The position numbers and the translations under genes are program-made. This document shows positions 1 through 5,667 of a stretch of 7,225 bases of DNA, in pieces. Origin of the DNA: an uncultured Ruminococcus sp. (GTDB lineage: Bacteria; Bacillota_A; Clostridia; Oscillospirales; Ruminococcaceae); contig CACZPE010000240.1 of assembly GCA_902782875.1 (NCBI GenBank), positions 1-7,225 of the forward strand, in the 5' to 3' direction. Under the pieces are notes generated by a model. It did not search any database. It was not told where the DNA came from and saw only the letters and a list, made by a program, of their open reading frames with translations. Position 1 is the stretch's first letter; each line of letters opens with the position of its first letter.

Positions 1-909
1 GACAGAGGGCGAAAGACAGTGCTTGTCGATTACGGCTTCAGACTGCCGAGCGCATTCGACAACAGACCGCTGTTCTTTGACGAATTCGAGAAGAAGATAA
101 ACCAGGCCATATTTGTATCGGCAACTCCGGGACCTATAGAAAAGGAGAAGTCAGAGCAGACAGTCGAGCAGGTCATACGTCCTACGGGTCTTGTGGACCC
201 CGAAATAATCGTGAAGCCCGTCGCAGGGCAGATAGAGGACCTGGTGAGCCAGATAAACATGCGTGCGGAAAAAGGCGAGCGCGTGCTTGTCACCACACTT
301 ACAAAGAAAATGGCAGAGGACCTGACCGCATATCTTGACAATGTGGGTATACGCGTAAGGTATATGCATCACGATATAGACACCATTGAAAGAATGGAGA
401 TAATCCGCGATCTGCGCATGGGCGAATTTGATGCGCTTGTGGGAATAAACCTGCTGCGTGAGGGACTTGATATACCCGAGGTATCCCTCGTTGCGATACT
501 AGATGCGGACAAGGAGGGCTTCCTGCGCTCGGAATCCTCGCTGATACAGACCATAGGCCGTGCGGCAAGAAACTCGGACGGCATGGTAATAATGTACGCC
601 GACACCGTGACAGGCTCTATGGAAAGGGCTATCACCGAAACAAACCGCCGCCGCGAAAAGCAGCTTGCCTACAACAAGGAGCACGGCATAGTGCCCAGGA
701 CCATAATAAAGGATATCCGTGATGTTCTTGAGATATCCACAAAGGAAGAGGTCAAGCGCAAGTCCGAGAACAAGAAGATGTCCGCAAAGGAAAAGGCGGA
801 GCTGATAAAGACTCTCACCGCCCAGATGAAGGAAGCGGCAAAGCTGCTTGAATTCGAGCACGCCGCATACCTCAGGGACAAAATTAAGGAGCTTGAGGGG
901 ACAAAATAA
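1..909 (+). CDS. uvrB: UvrB, excinuclease ABC subunit B (C-terminal 302 residues, 5' end outside window)
   Basis: UvrB is the DNA-damage-verifying helicase-like subunit of UvrABC nucleotide excision repair in the cytoplasm. It receives the lesion from UvrA and recruits the UvrC nuclease. The reading frame is open from base 1, so this is a truncated gene and not a GTG start at 19. Counting from base 1, the visible part has the UvrB stretch [14 protein letters not shown] (residues 11-24), the FVSATPG motif (38-44), helicase motif [14 protein letters not shown] (148-160) and motif [11 protein letters not shown] (183-191). The C-terminal UVR motif, which contacts UvrC, covers about residues 267-299 ([30 protein letters not shown]...). 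The family is usually 650-680 residues, so a little under half is present and the C terminus is complete. The next gene starts 13 bases downstream on the same strand, which suggests co-transcription. uvrA does not follow it here. Identification is very secure. Confidence 0.97.
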   Translation, partial: DRGRKTVLVDYGFRLPSAFDNRPLFFDEFEKKINQAIFVSATPGPIEKEKSEQTVEQVIRPTGLVDPEIIVKPVAGQIEDLVSQINMRAEKGERVLVTTLTKKMAEDLTAYLDNVGIRVRYMHHDIDTIERMEIIRDLRMGEFDALVGINLLREGLDIPEVSLVAILDADKEGFLRSESSLIQTIGRAARNSDGMVIMYADTVTGSMERAITETNRRREKQLAYNKEHGIVPRTIIKDIRDVLEISTKEEVKRKSENKKMSAKEKAELIKTLTAQMKEAAKLLEFEHAAYLRDKIKELEGTK

Positions 910-922
910 CACGGAGGGACGT

Positions 923-1492
923 ATGAATATTCTTGTACTGATGGGAAGCCCGAGACTAAACGGCAACACTGCGGAACTATGCAAACCGTTTATCGCTGAG
1001 CTTGAGGCAAACGGCGCCCATGTCAGCTATATAACCCTTGCAGATAAGGATATCAGCCCCTGCAGCGCCTGTTATGCCTGTCAGAACGTAAGCGGTTCAT
1101 ACGGCTGCGTACATAAGGATGATATGTACGGTATAGTCGATGAGATATGCCGCGCTGATATCATAGTGTTTGCCACGCCCATATTCTCGTGGTACTGCAC
1201 GGCTCAGATGAAAAACGTGCTTGACCGCCACTACGGCCTGAACAAATTCTACGGTACCGCAGAGGGCTCGCTGTGGGCAGGAAAGAAGGTCGCCCTGATA
1301 ACCACCCACGGCTACGACAGGGAATACGCCGCCGCTCCCTTTGAAACAGGGATACAGCGGTTATGCGAGCATTCCGGGCTTGAGTATATCGGTATGTACT
1401 CGGTAAGGGATGAGGATGACCTTGCTTCGTTCCGCACGGAGCAAGCCGTTTCGGGAGCAAGGGATTTTGCAGTAAAGCTGTTAGGGATATGA
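923..1492 (+). CDS. NADPH-dependent FMN reductase / flavodoxin-fold iron-sulfur-flavoprotein-like protein
   Basis: The 189-residue product has a flavodoxin-like fold expected to bind FMN and transfer electrons from NAD(P)H or ferredoxin; the physiological substrate is unknown. Visible features are the N-terminal beta strand and FMN phosphate loop GSPRLNGNT (residues 8-16), a cysteine cluster C47-x2-C50-x2-C53-x8-C62, and the second flavin-contact loop ATPIFSWYCTAQMKNVLDR (84-102). The cysteine cluster resembles the compact [4Fe-4S] motif of archaeal/clostridial iron-sulfur flavoproteins (usually Cx2Cx2Cx4-7C), with a slightly longer last gap. The ATG at 923 was chosen because GGAGGG lies at 913-918, a normal distance upstream, and translation from there opens directly into the canonical MNILVLMGSPR. 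Longer in-frame starts would overlap uvrB. No signal peptide is seen, so it is cytoplasmic. It is probably co-transcribed with uvrB. The fold is secure, the specific function is not. Confidence 0.88.
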   Translation: MNILVLMGSPRLNGNTAELCKPFIAELEANGAHVSYITLADKDISPCSACYACQNVSGSYGCVHKDDMYGIVDEICRADIIVFATPIFSWYCTAQMKNVLDRHYGLNKFYGTAEGSLWAGKKVALITTHGYDREYAAAPFETGIQRLCEHSGLEYIGMYSVRDEDDLASFRTEQAVSGARDFAVKLLGI

Positions 1493-1540
1493 TCATACCC
1501 GTACAGCATAACATAACATACAGCAAAGGAGCGTAAAGCA

Positions 1541-1897
1541 ATGAATGAGAACATCGAACGTATCACAAGAGGGGCAAGGACAGTCGCAGATATCGTCTCG
1601 GAACAGACCACAAAGGCTGTCGGCGTATCAAAGGCATATGCAAAGCGAGTGAGACTCGAGCTTTCCATAAAGGAGAGATATGCGGAGCTTGGCAAAATCT
1701 GCTACAATATGTACGAAAATGATACCGACGAGACAGGCAGCATCAGGAACAAGATAGCCGAGATCAAGGAACTCAAAACAAAGCTCCGTGACGCAGAGGA
1801 TATGAGCGGCAGGAAGAGGCTTTGCCCCGTATGCCATGCGGAAAACAACCCCGAGGACAGCTTCTGCGCAAAGTGCGGCAGCAGGCTGGATCAGTAA
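1541..1897 (+). CDS. Small coiled-coil protein with C-terminal zinc ribbon
   Basis: This is a 118-residue protein of unknown function. The N-terminal 35 residues are polar and probably amphipathic. Residues about 37-88 are rich in K, E, L and R and look like a helical coiled coil (LELSIKERYAELGK... IRNKIAEIKELKTKLRDAE). The C terminus has two CxxC knuckles, CPVC at 95-98 and CAKC at 109-112, spaced ten residues apart as in zinc-ribbon domains (KRLCPVC...EDSFCAKCGSRL). Proteins with this plan are common in Firmicutes and are often annotated as zinc-ribbon domain-containing; the ribbon usually mediates protein or nucleic-acid contact. The ATG at 1541 is preceded by AAAGGAG (1525-1531), a suitable ribosome binding site. 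It lies 48 bases after the flavoprotein gene with no visible terminator between, so it is probably the last gene of the uvrB transcript. No transmembrane segment or signal peptide is seen. Confidence 0.82.
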   Translation: MNENIERITRGARTVADIVSEQTTKAVGVSKAYAKRVRLELSIKERYAELGKICYNMYENDTDETGSIRNKIAEIKELKTKLRDAEDMSGRKRLCPVCHAENNPEDSFCAKCGSRLDQ

Positions 1898-1911
1898 GAG
1901 ACACAAAACAT

Positions 1912-1947
1912 ACGGGACAGATGCGGTGTGCATCTGTCCCGTTTTTT
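1912..1947 (+). terminator. Rho-independent terminator of the uvrB-flavoprotein-zinc ribbon unit, possibly bidirectional
   Basis: A perfect 13-bp stem (ACGGGACAGATGC at 1912-1924 paired with 1930-1942) closes a 5-base loop and is followed by a run of six T (1942-1947). It starts 14 bases after the zinc-ribbon stop codon. The GH3 gene on the opposite strand ends 19 bases beyond the T run. Read on the minus strand the same stem is followed by ATGTTTTG, a weaker U-tract, so it may also stop GH3 transcripts. Confidence 0.93.
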
Positions 1948-1965
1948 CGTTATACATACAGGATG

Positions 1966-4713
1966 TTATTCCGAAGCGATGAGCGAACCCGTGGGCTCGG
2001 TGTGCTGCTTTGTGTCCTTGCGGGTGAAGGTTATATCCTTTATGTCAAGGCCGCTCTGGGCAAAATACAGCTTCACGGTGGAGTAGCGCGAGAAGAAGAA
2101 CAGCTCGCCCGTAAATGTCACGTCCTTGCCGTCAGTACCGTTCCATGTGAACGTCATTATGGGCGAACCCATATTGAATATCGTCATGGGTATCTGCGCA
2201 AGGCTGCTGCCCTCGGCACTTGCTGTGACGGATACAGTGAACATACCCGACGGCTGAGCACCGATGACCATATAATGCGATGTGCCTCTGTCAGTGGAGA
2301 AATCGGTATTTACCGATACCTGATCCGTGACCTCATAGGTCTCAAGCTCGCCTGTATCGGCGTCCTGCTCCTCGGGGCGGCCGATAAGCTCTATCTTTTC
2401 CTCGCCGCCGGTAAGTCTTGCCATAGCCCTCGATGCTCTCAGGAAGCCGCATATGGAAGCGGCGTTTCTCTGCAGCTCACCGACGGTGATATATCCGTTT
2501 TCAAGCGATTCGGAAAGGCTGTCCTTGTTCGCGAGCGCATCGGGAGTACACATATACACATCGTTATGTGCCCTGCACATTGATGCCAGATCCCATCCGC
2601 CCGTGGCCTCTCCGCCCCTGCGGTTGATATTTGCCCACCAGTCGGTCATTACAAATCCGTCAAATCCCCACTGATCGCGGAGTATCACCGAGCACAGATC
2701 AAAGCTGCCTGCGGTGTACAGACCATTTACCTTGCCGTAAGTCGTCATCACAGACTTAGCCCCGTGCTTTACTGCTATCTCGAAGCCCTTGAGATATATC
2801 TCTCTCAGTGCTCTTTCGGATACAACGGAATCTATGGTATGTCTGCCGTGTTCCTGATTGTTGCCGCAGAAATGCTTTATCGTGCCCTCTGCGCCGCCCC
2901 TGTGAAGTCCGTGGAGTTCAGCTGCCGCCATATATCCTGTAAGATACGGATCCTCGGAGAAGTATTCAAAATTTCTTCCGTTGAGGGGATGACGGTGTAT
3001 ATTCATACCAGGGCCGAGAAGGCAGTCTATATTATTGTATGCAAGCTCTGTACCCACAAAGTTGAAAAGCTCGGTAACAAGTGCCTTGTTGAAGGTCGAT
3101 GCTATGAGAGTGCCTATCGGCAGGCTGAATGCCTGTGTGCCGCAGTCGAAGCGTATGCCAGACGGGCCGTCAGAGCAGCATCCCGCAGGTATTCCGTATG
3201 CTTTGAGGCTCTCTGTAAGGCCGCCGAATGCGGAAGCCGTACCTGCAGTTACCTTGGGGCTGCCCATTCCCTCGCCCCTGGCAAGAGAGCAGAGCTCCTC
3301 CTTGGAAAGCTGTGCTATGAATTCATCCATAGTACATCTGTAATATACATCGGAGAGCTTGTGGCCCTTGTCCCCCGTGATCTCCATACTCTCGGGGAGC
3401 ATATCCCTGCGGTGATCCTCCTCTGTCTCTCTCTGCAGAGGTGTATCCTCGTAAGTGCCGTCGGCCTTCAGCCTCTTGAAAGGTTTCACCGGTGCAAGAG
3501 CCTGTGAGAGCTGCTCTATGCATTTTGTCTTTTCTATCTCAAACTCGGCAGCCTTTACCGCAGAGCGCACATCACTGCCTACGTATACCTCATACACACC
3601 GCTCTCGAGCACGAATGCATTCGTATATCCGCTTCTGCCCGTATCATCGTAGGATGCGAAGGTATCAAAGGGCACACTGATGCTCAGCACTGCCTTTTCT
3701 CCAGGAGCGAGCAGAGGCGTCTTATCAAAACCGCAGAGCACTCTTGATGGCTTTCCGAGCTCGCCCTGGGGAGCAGATACATATACCTGAACTACTTCCT
3801 TGCCGCTCCTGCTGCCTGTATTGGTAACAGCTACCGCAATGTCAAAGCCGTCCTCGCCGACACAGAAGCCTGCTCTCTCTCCCGAGAACTTGGTATATGT
3901 CAGACCGTAACCGAAGGGATACAGCACCTTATCCTTTGCCATAGTCTCAAAATAACGGTAGCCCACATAGATATCCTCGGCATATATCGCCTGCTTCGGG
4001 TCGCCGAAATTCTTGTCGGACGGGCAGTCCTCTATGGAAACGGGTATGGTATCGGGGAGCTTTCCCGACGGGGATACACCGAGCAGCACATCGGCAACAC
4101 CGAGTCCGCCCGTCATGCCGCCGTGCCATACATAGAGCACCGCATCGGGAGAGTATTTCTTCACAAAGCTCATATCTATGATATTGCCTGTATTGAGCAG
4201 TACCACAACTTTTCTGAAGCTGCCTCTTACCACGGAGAGCATATTCTCCTCGGCTTGCGTGAGGAAATACGAACCGGGAGTCTTGCTGTTTTCCTGCTCC
4301 TCACCCGCGGTCCTTGCGATTATGCATACCGCAGTATCCGAGGTCTGTGCTATCCTGTCGGCAAGAGCCTTGTCAACGGGCATCTCCTCCTGGGACCAGG
4401 GCTCGCCGCCCCAGCCCGAAGCGATCTTGACGGGATTTTCCTCATCCCATTTCTTATATACATCCAGGAGCTCCTTGTTTATATTCGCCCCTGCTTCCAT
4501 AAGTCCGTCAAGTATGCCTGTCACTACAGGTGCGTTAACAAGACCGCCCGAGCCCGTGCCGCTCTTGTAGTAGTGAAGCTGCATACGCCCGAACAGGGCA
4601 AACTCCCTGTTTTTGTCAAGAGGCAGGGCATCATTGTTCTCGAGCATGACTATGCCCTCTGATACAGCCTCTCTTGCCTTCTGCACATATTTTTCCCAGT
4701 CAAGTCTCTTCAT
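1966..4713 (-). CDS. Family 3 glycoside hydrolase (beta-glucosidase) with permuted domain order
   Basis: This 915-residue enzyme is predicted to release glucose from the non-reducing end of cellodextrins or other beta-glucosides by a retaining mechanism. No signal peptide is seen, so it should act in the cytoplasm on imported sugars. Domain order is reversed relative to most GH3 enzymes. The GH3 C-terminal sandwich domain comes first (residues about 10-276, opening with GIVMLENNDALPL at 20-32 and closing with YPFGYGLTYTKF). A fibronectin-III-like domain follows (about 280-393), then a charged linker, then the TIM-barrel domain (about 460-770). Barrel motifs seen are DGPSGIRF (516-523), NGRNFEYFSEDP (578-589), KHFCGNNQE (613-621) and VMTDWW with the predicted nucleophile D691. 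The acid/base glutamate is probably in AGEEQE (E138, E139 or E141). About 120 extra residues follow the barrel. The Met at 4713 is preferred over the ATG at 4719 because AGGAG (4726-4722) lies 8 bases from the former and only 2 from the latter. The exact substrate is inferred. Confidence 0.93.
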   Translation of the reverse strand: MKRLDWEKYVQKAREAVSEGIVMLENNDALPLDKNREFALFGRMQLHYYKSGTGSGGLVNAPVVTGILDGLMEAGANINKELLDVYKKWDEENPVKIASGWGGEPWSQEEMPVDKALADRIAQTSDTAVCIIARTAGEEQENSKTPGSYFLTQAEENMLSVVRGSFRKVVVLLNTGNIIDMSFVKKYSPDAVLYVWHGGMTGGLGVADVLLGVSPSGKLPDTIPVSIEDCPSDKNFGDPKQAIYAEDIYVGYRYFETMAKDKVLYPFGYGLTYTKFSGERAGFCVGEDGFDIAVAVTNTGSRSGKEVVQVYVSAPQGELGKPSRVLCGFDKTPLLAPGEKAVLSISVPFDTFASYDDTGRSGYTNAFVLESGVYEVYVGSDVRSAVKAAEFEIEKTKCIEQLSQALAPVKPFKRLKADGTYEDTPLQRETEEDHRRDMLPESMEITGDKGHKLSDVYYRCTMDEFIAQLSKEELCSLARGEGMGSPKVTAGTASAFGGLTESLKAYGIPAGCCSDGPSGIRFDCGTQAFSLPIGTLIASTFNKALVTELFNFVGTELAYNNIDCLLGPGMNIHRHPLNGRNFEYFSEDPYLTGYMAAAELHGLHRGGAEGTIKHFCGNNQEHGRHTIDSVVSERALREIYLKGFEIAVKHGAKSVMTTYGKVNGLYTAGSFDLCSVILRDQWGFDGFVMTDWWANINRRGGEATGGWDLASMCRAHNDVYMCTPDALANKDSLSESLENGYITVGELQRNAASICGFLRASRAMARLTGGEEKIELIGRPEEQDADTGELETYEVTDQVSVNTDFSTDRGTSHYMVIGAQPSGMFTVSVTASAEGSSLAQIPMTIFNMGSPIMTFTWNGTDGKDVTFTGELFFFSRYSTVKLYFAQSGLDIKDITFTRKDTKQHTEPTGSLIASE

Positions 4714-4721
4714 AATCATTT

Positions 4722-4726
4722 CTCCT
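4722..4726 (-). promoter_or_regulatory. Ribosome binding site deciding the GH3 start
   Basis: Read on the minus strand this is AGGAG. It is 2 bases from the first in-frame ATG (4719) and 8 bases from the second (4713). The normal spacing favours the second, giving a protein that begins MKRLDWEK. Confidence 0.75.
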
Positions 4727-4739
4727 GTATAAGTGTTTT

Positions 4740-4774
4740 CTTATAAAACAGCCGTGCTGCATACTAAAACGTTT
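4740..4774 (-). promoter_or_regulatory. Candidate GH3 promoter with overlapping LacI-type operator
   Basis: On the minus strand a -10-like TATAAG (4745-4740) lies 17 bases from a weak -35-like TTTAGT (4768-4763). The perfect 8-bp palindrome AAACGTTT (4767-4774), within TGAAACGTTTTA on the minus strand, overlaps the -35 side. A CG-centred palindrome of this kind is typical of LacI/GalR-family sugar regulators, which often repress beta-glucosidase genes. The palindrome is seen directly; regulation by such a repressor is inferred. The -35 match is poor (3 of 6), and the implied 5' leader is only about 20 bases, so the promoter placement is tentative. Confidence 0.42.
4751..4772 (+). repeat. Imperfect 22-bp direct repeat, copy 1
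   Basis: This stretch matches 4845-4866 at 18 of 22 positions. The shared core is CCGTGC, then GCA, then ACTAAA, then CGT. This copy contains the left half of the AAACGTTT palindrome. The copies are 94 bases apart, about nine helical turns. No function is known; paired binding sites or relics of a duplication are possible. Confidence 0.55.
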
Positions 4775-4820
4775 CATAATAATCAGGGGGGCAACTGCAG
4801 GATTTGCCGACCGGCTTAGT

Positions 4821-4884
4821 ATAAATCAGCAGCATATGAAAGGTACCGTGCCGCAAACTAAATCGTCACCGTAAATAAATCAGC
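4821..4884 (+). repeat. Exact 10-bp direct repeat ATAAATCAGC (4821-4830 and 4875-4884)
   Basis: The decamer ATAAATCAGC occurs twice, 54 bases apart, in the divergent spacer between the GH3 gene and the membrane-protein gene. It interleaves with the 22-bp imperfect repeat, so this spacer contains at least two repeated elements in the order A-B-A'-B. The role is unknown. Confidence 0.5.
4845..4866 (+). repeat. Imperfect 22-bp direct repeat, copy 2
   Basis: This is the partner of 4751-4772 (18 of 22 identical). Its CG-centred core is degraded: it reads AAATCGTCA where copy 1 reads AAAACGTTT, so it would be a weaker site if copy 1 is an operator. Confidence 0.55.
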
Positions 4885-4893
4885 GAAGTGGCT

Positions 4894-4908
4894 GTCGGCA
4901 CTGCCGAC
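4894..4908. promoter_or_regulatory. 15-bp inverted repeat upstream of the membrane-protein promoter
   Basis: GTCGGCA (4894-4900) and TGCCGAC (4902-4908) form a perfect inverted repeat around one central base. It lies 10 bases upstream of the -35 box at 4919. A further TGCCGACC occurs at 4805-4812. It has no T-run and so is not a terminator. Its position fits an activator or repressor binding site, but no regulator can be named. Confidence 0.4.
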
Positions 4909-4918
4909 CTGCCAAGGT

Positions 4919-4947
4919 TTGACAACAGCATAAAAAAATGGTATACT
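4919..4947 (+). promoter_or_regulatory. Near-consensus sigma-70/SigA promoter for the membrane-protein gene
   Basis: A perfect -35 TTGACA (4919-4924), a 17-base spacer and a -10 TATACT (4942-4947, 5 of 6) preceded by TGG, an extended -10. Transcription would start near 4954, about 26 bases before the ATG at 4980. Strong and probably constitutive unless the upstream inverted repeat modulates it. Confidence 0.87.
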
Positions 4948-4966
4948 CATAAATGTAATCTTCTGT

Positions 4967-4972
4967 GAGGAG
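4967..4972 (+). promoter_or_regulatory. Ribosome binding site deciding the membrane-protein start
   Basis: GAGGAG lies 7 bases before the ATG at 4980. The upstream in-frame GTG at 4965 overlaps this site and is therefore not the likely start. Confidence 0.82.
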
Positions 4973-4979
4973 CGGTATT

Positions 4980-5474
4980 ATGCAGCTGCTGTTTAAAAAA
5001 ACCGAGATGAGTACCAAAATAAAGCTCTCGTGCCTGTGCGGAGCCTTTGTGCTGCTGTGGACACTTTTTACCATAGCCGACCCGATGCTTTCCTATGCGG
5101 TATTCGGCGACAGTATTACAGGCAGCAATATACTGCTTATACTCATATCGCTGTGCGTCACCATACCTCTGGTGCTGCTTTTTACCGTGCTGAAAAAACG
5201 GGATATACCCCTGACAGCGTGTATACTGTCGGGACTGGTGTATCATCTGAGCTTTATATATGTCTATTCGATATTCAGATATGATATCTTTGACAAGGAC
5301 AGGCGTCTGTTCATCGCACTGCCCGTCATCGCAGGCATCGTGATGGATATACTTATCTTCATCCGCGGTGAAAAGACCGCGAAGAATGCCGCCGCAGGCG
5401 CAGCATTTGCGCTGATACAGGGCGGAGCATACCTGCTGCTGTTTCATCTTGCCCTGTCGGCAATGCTCAGATGA
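4980..5474 (+). CDS. Hypothetical integral membrane protein with five predicted helices
   Basis: The product is 164 residues and not recognised as a member of a named family. Hydrophobic segments read by eye are about residues 16-33 (LSCLCGAFVLLWTLFTIA), 50-71, 76-99, 108-128 and 137-162, so five membrane-spanning helices are likely. The only long soluble stretches are a short basic N-terminus and small loops, one with acidic and basic residues (RYDIFDKDRR, 100-109). No catalytic motif, cysteine pair or transporter signature is seen. The ATG at 4980 is set by GAGGAG 7 bases upstream. The gene has its own near-consensus promoter and no evident terminator after it. The next gene, metK, also has its own promoter, so this is probably a single-gene unit. 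It is divergent from the GH3 gene, but a functional link cannot be shown. A small polytopic protein of unknown function is as far as the sequence goes. Confidence 0.78.
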   Translation: MQLLFKKTEMSTKIKLSCLCGAFVLLWTLFTIADPMLSYAVFGDSITGSNILLILISLCVTIPLVLLFTVLKKRDIPLTACILSGLVYHLSFIYVYSIFRYDIFDKDRRLFIALPVIAGIVMDILIFIRGEKTAKNAAAGAAFALIQGGAYLLLFHLALSAMLR

Positions 5475-5521
5475 ACGGATGGTATGTACTCAGTTTACAA
5501 TAAAAAATCCCCATTGTCAAT

Positions 5522-5535
5522 ATACAATCTTGTAT
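5522..5535. promoter_or_regulatory. Operator-like inverted repeat upstream of metK
   Basis: ATACAA (5522-5527) and TTGTAT (5530-5535) form a perfect inverted repeat with a 2-base centre, about 55 bases upstream of the metK -35 box. A second palindrome, TATAATATATTATA, lies at 5552-5565. In a region this AT-rich such palindromes arise easily by chance, so either being a regulator site is only a possibility. Confidence 0.25.
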
Positions 5536-5588
5536 GATTATATTCAAAAACTATAATATATTATAACTCAAACATTTTTTGCAATCCA

Positions 5589-5617
5589 TTGACTTTTATA
5601 TGACGTTATAGTATAAT
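5589..5617 (+). promoter_or_regulatory. Near-consensus promoter for metK
   Basis: The -35 TTGACT (5589-5594, 5 of 6) and a perfect -10 TATAAT (5612-5617) are separated by 17 bases. Transcription should begin near 5624, leaving a leader of about 44 bases. That leader is too short for a SAM riboswitch, and the sequence shows no SAM-I-like core. The surrounding DNA (5500-5640) is strongly AT-rich, as promoter regions often are. A weaker alternative -10 TATAAT sits at 5552-5557 with a poor -35. Confidence 0.88.
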
Positions 5618-5652
5618 ATACCATACAGTCAATAACTTTTACCAAAACCCGT

Positions 5653-5660
5653 AAAGGAGG
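5653..5660 (+). promoter_or_regulatory. Strong ribosome binding site supporting the TTG start of metK
   Basis: AAAGGAGG ends 7 bases before TTG at 5668. The site is near-perfect, and translation from this TTG gives the family's conserved N-terminus, so the TTG start is well supported. Confidence 0.9.
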
Positions 5661-5667
5661 ATATAAA

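Noticed and set aside
848..922. Upstream extension of the flavoprotein gene overlapping uvrB
   Set aside because: The extra 25 residues match nothing in the flavodoxin fold. The canonical MNILVLMGSP begins at 923 with GGAGGG just upstream.
1507..1521. Short AT-rich tandem (ATAACATAACATAC) before the zinc-ribbon gene
   Set aside because: Fewer than three five-base units, and no promoter pattern at a proper spacing. It is likely an ordinary spacer.
1822..2583. 253-codon open frame on the plus strand running through the terminator and antisense to the GH3 gene
   Set aside because: It spans a strong terminator and is opposite conserved GH3 coding sequence. Its translation has no family motif, and no ribosome binding site decides a start. 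It is a shadow of the GH3 reading frame.
2764..3507. 247-codon open frame on the plus strand antisense to the GH3 gene
   Set aside because: It lies wholly inside the GH3 barrel and linker coding region on the other strand. The composition is Cys/Tyr/Leu rich as expected from reversed codons, with no recognisable domain.
4714..4719. First ATG of the GH3 frame at 4719 as the start codon
   Set aside because: It is only 2 bases from the AGGAG site, while the ATG at 4713 is 8 bases away. The difference is two residues and does not affect function.
4763..4776. CcpA cre site at the GH3 promoter
   Set aside because: The cre consensus places the CG at the 7th and 8th bases of a 14-mer; here the CG falls at the 6th and 7th after TG, and the 3' CA is missing. 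A general LacI-type palindrome fits better.
5475..5667. SAM riboswitch or T-box upstream of metK
   Set aside because: No conserved core, no terminator/antiterminator pair, and a promoter that leaves only about 44 leader bases. The region is simply AT-rich.
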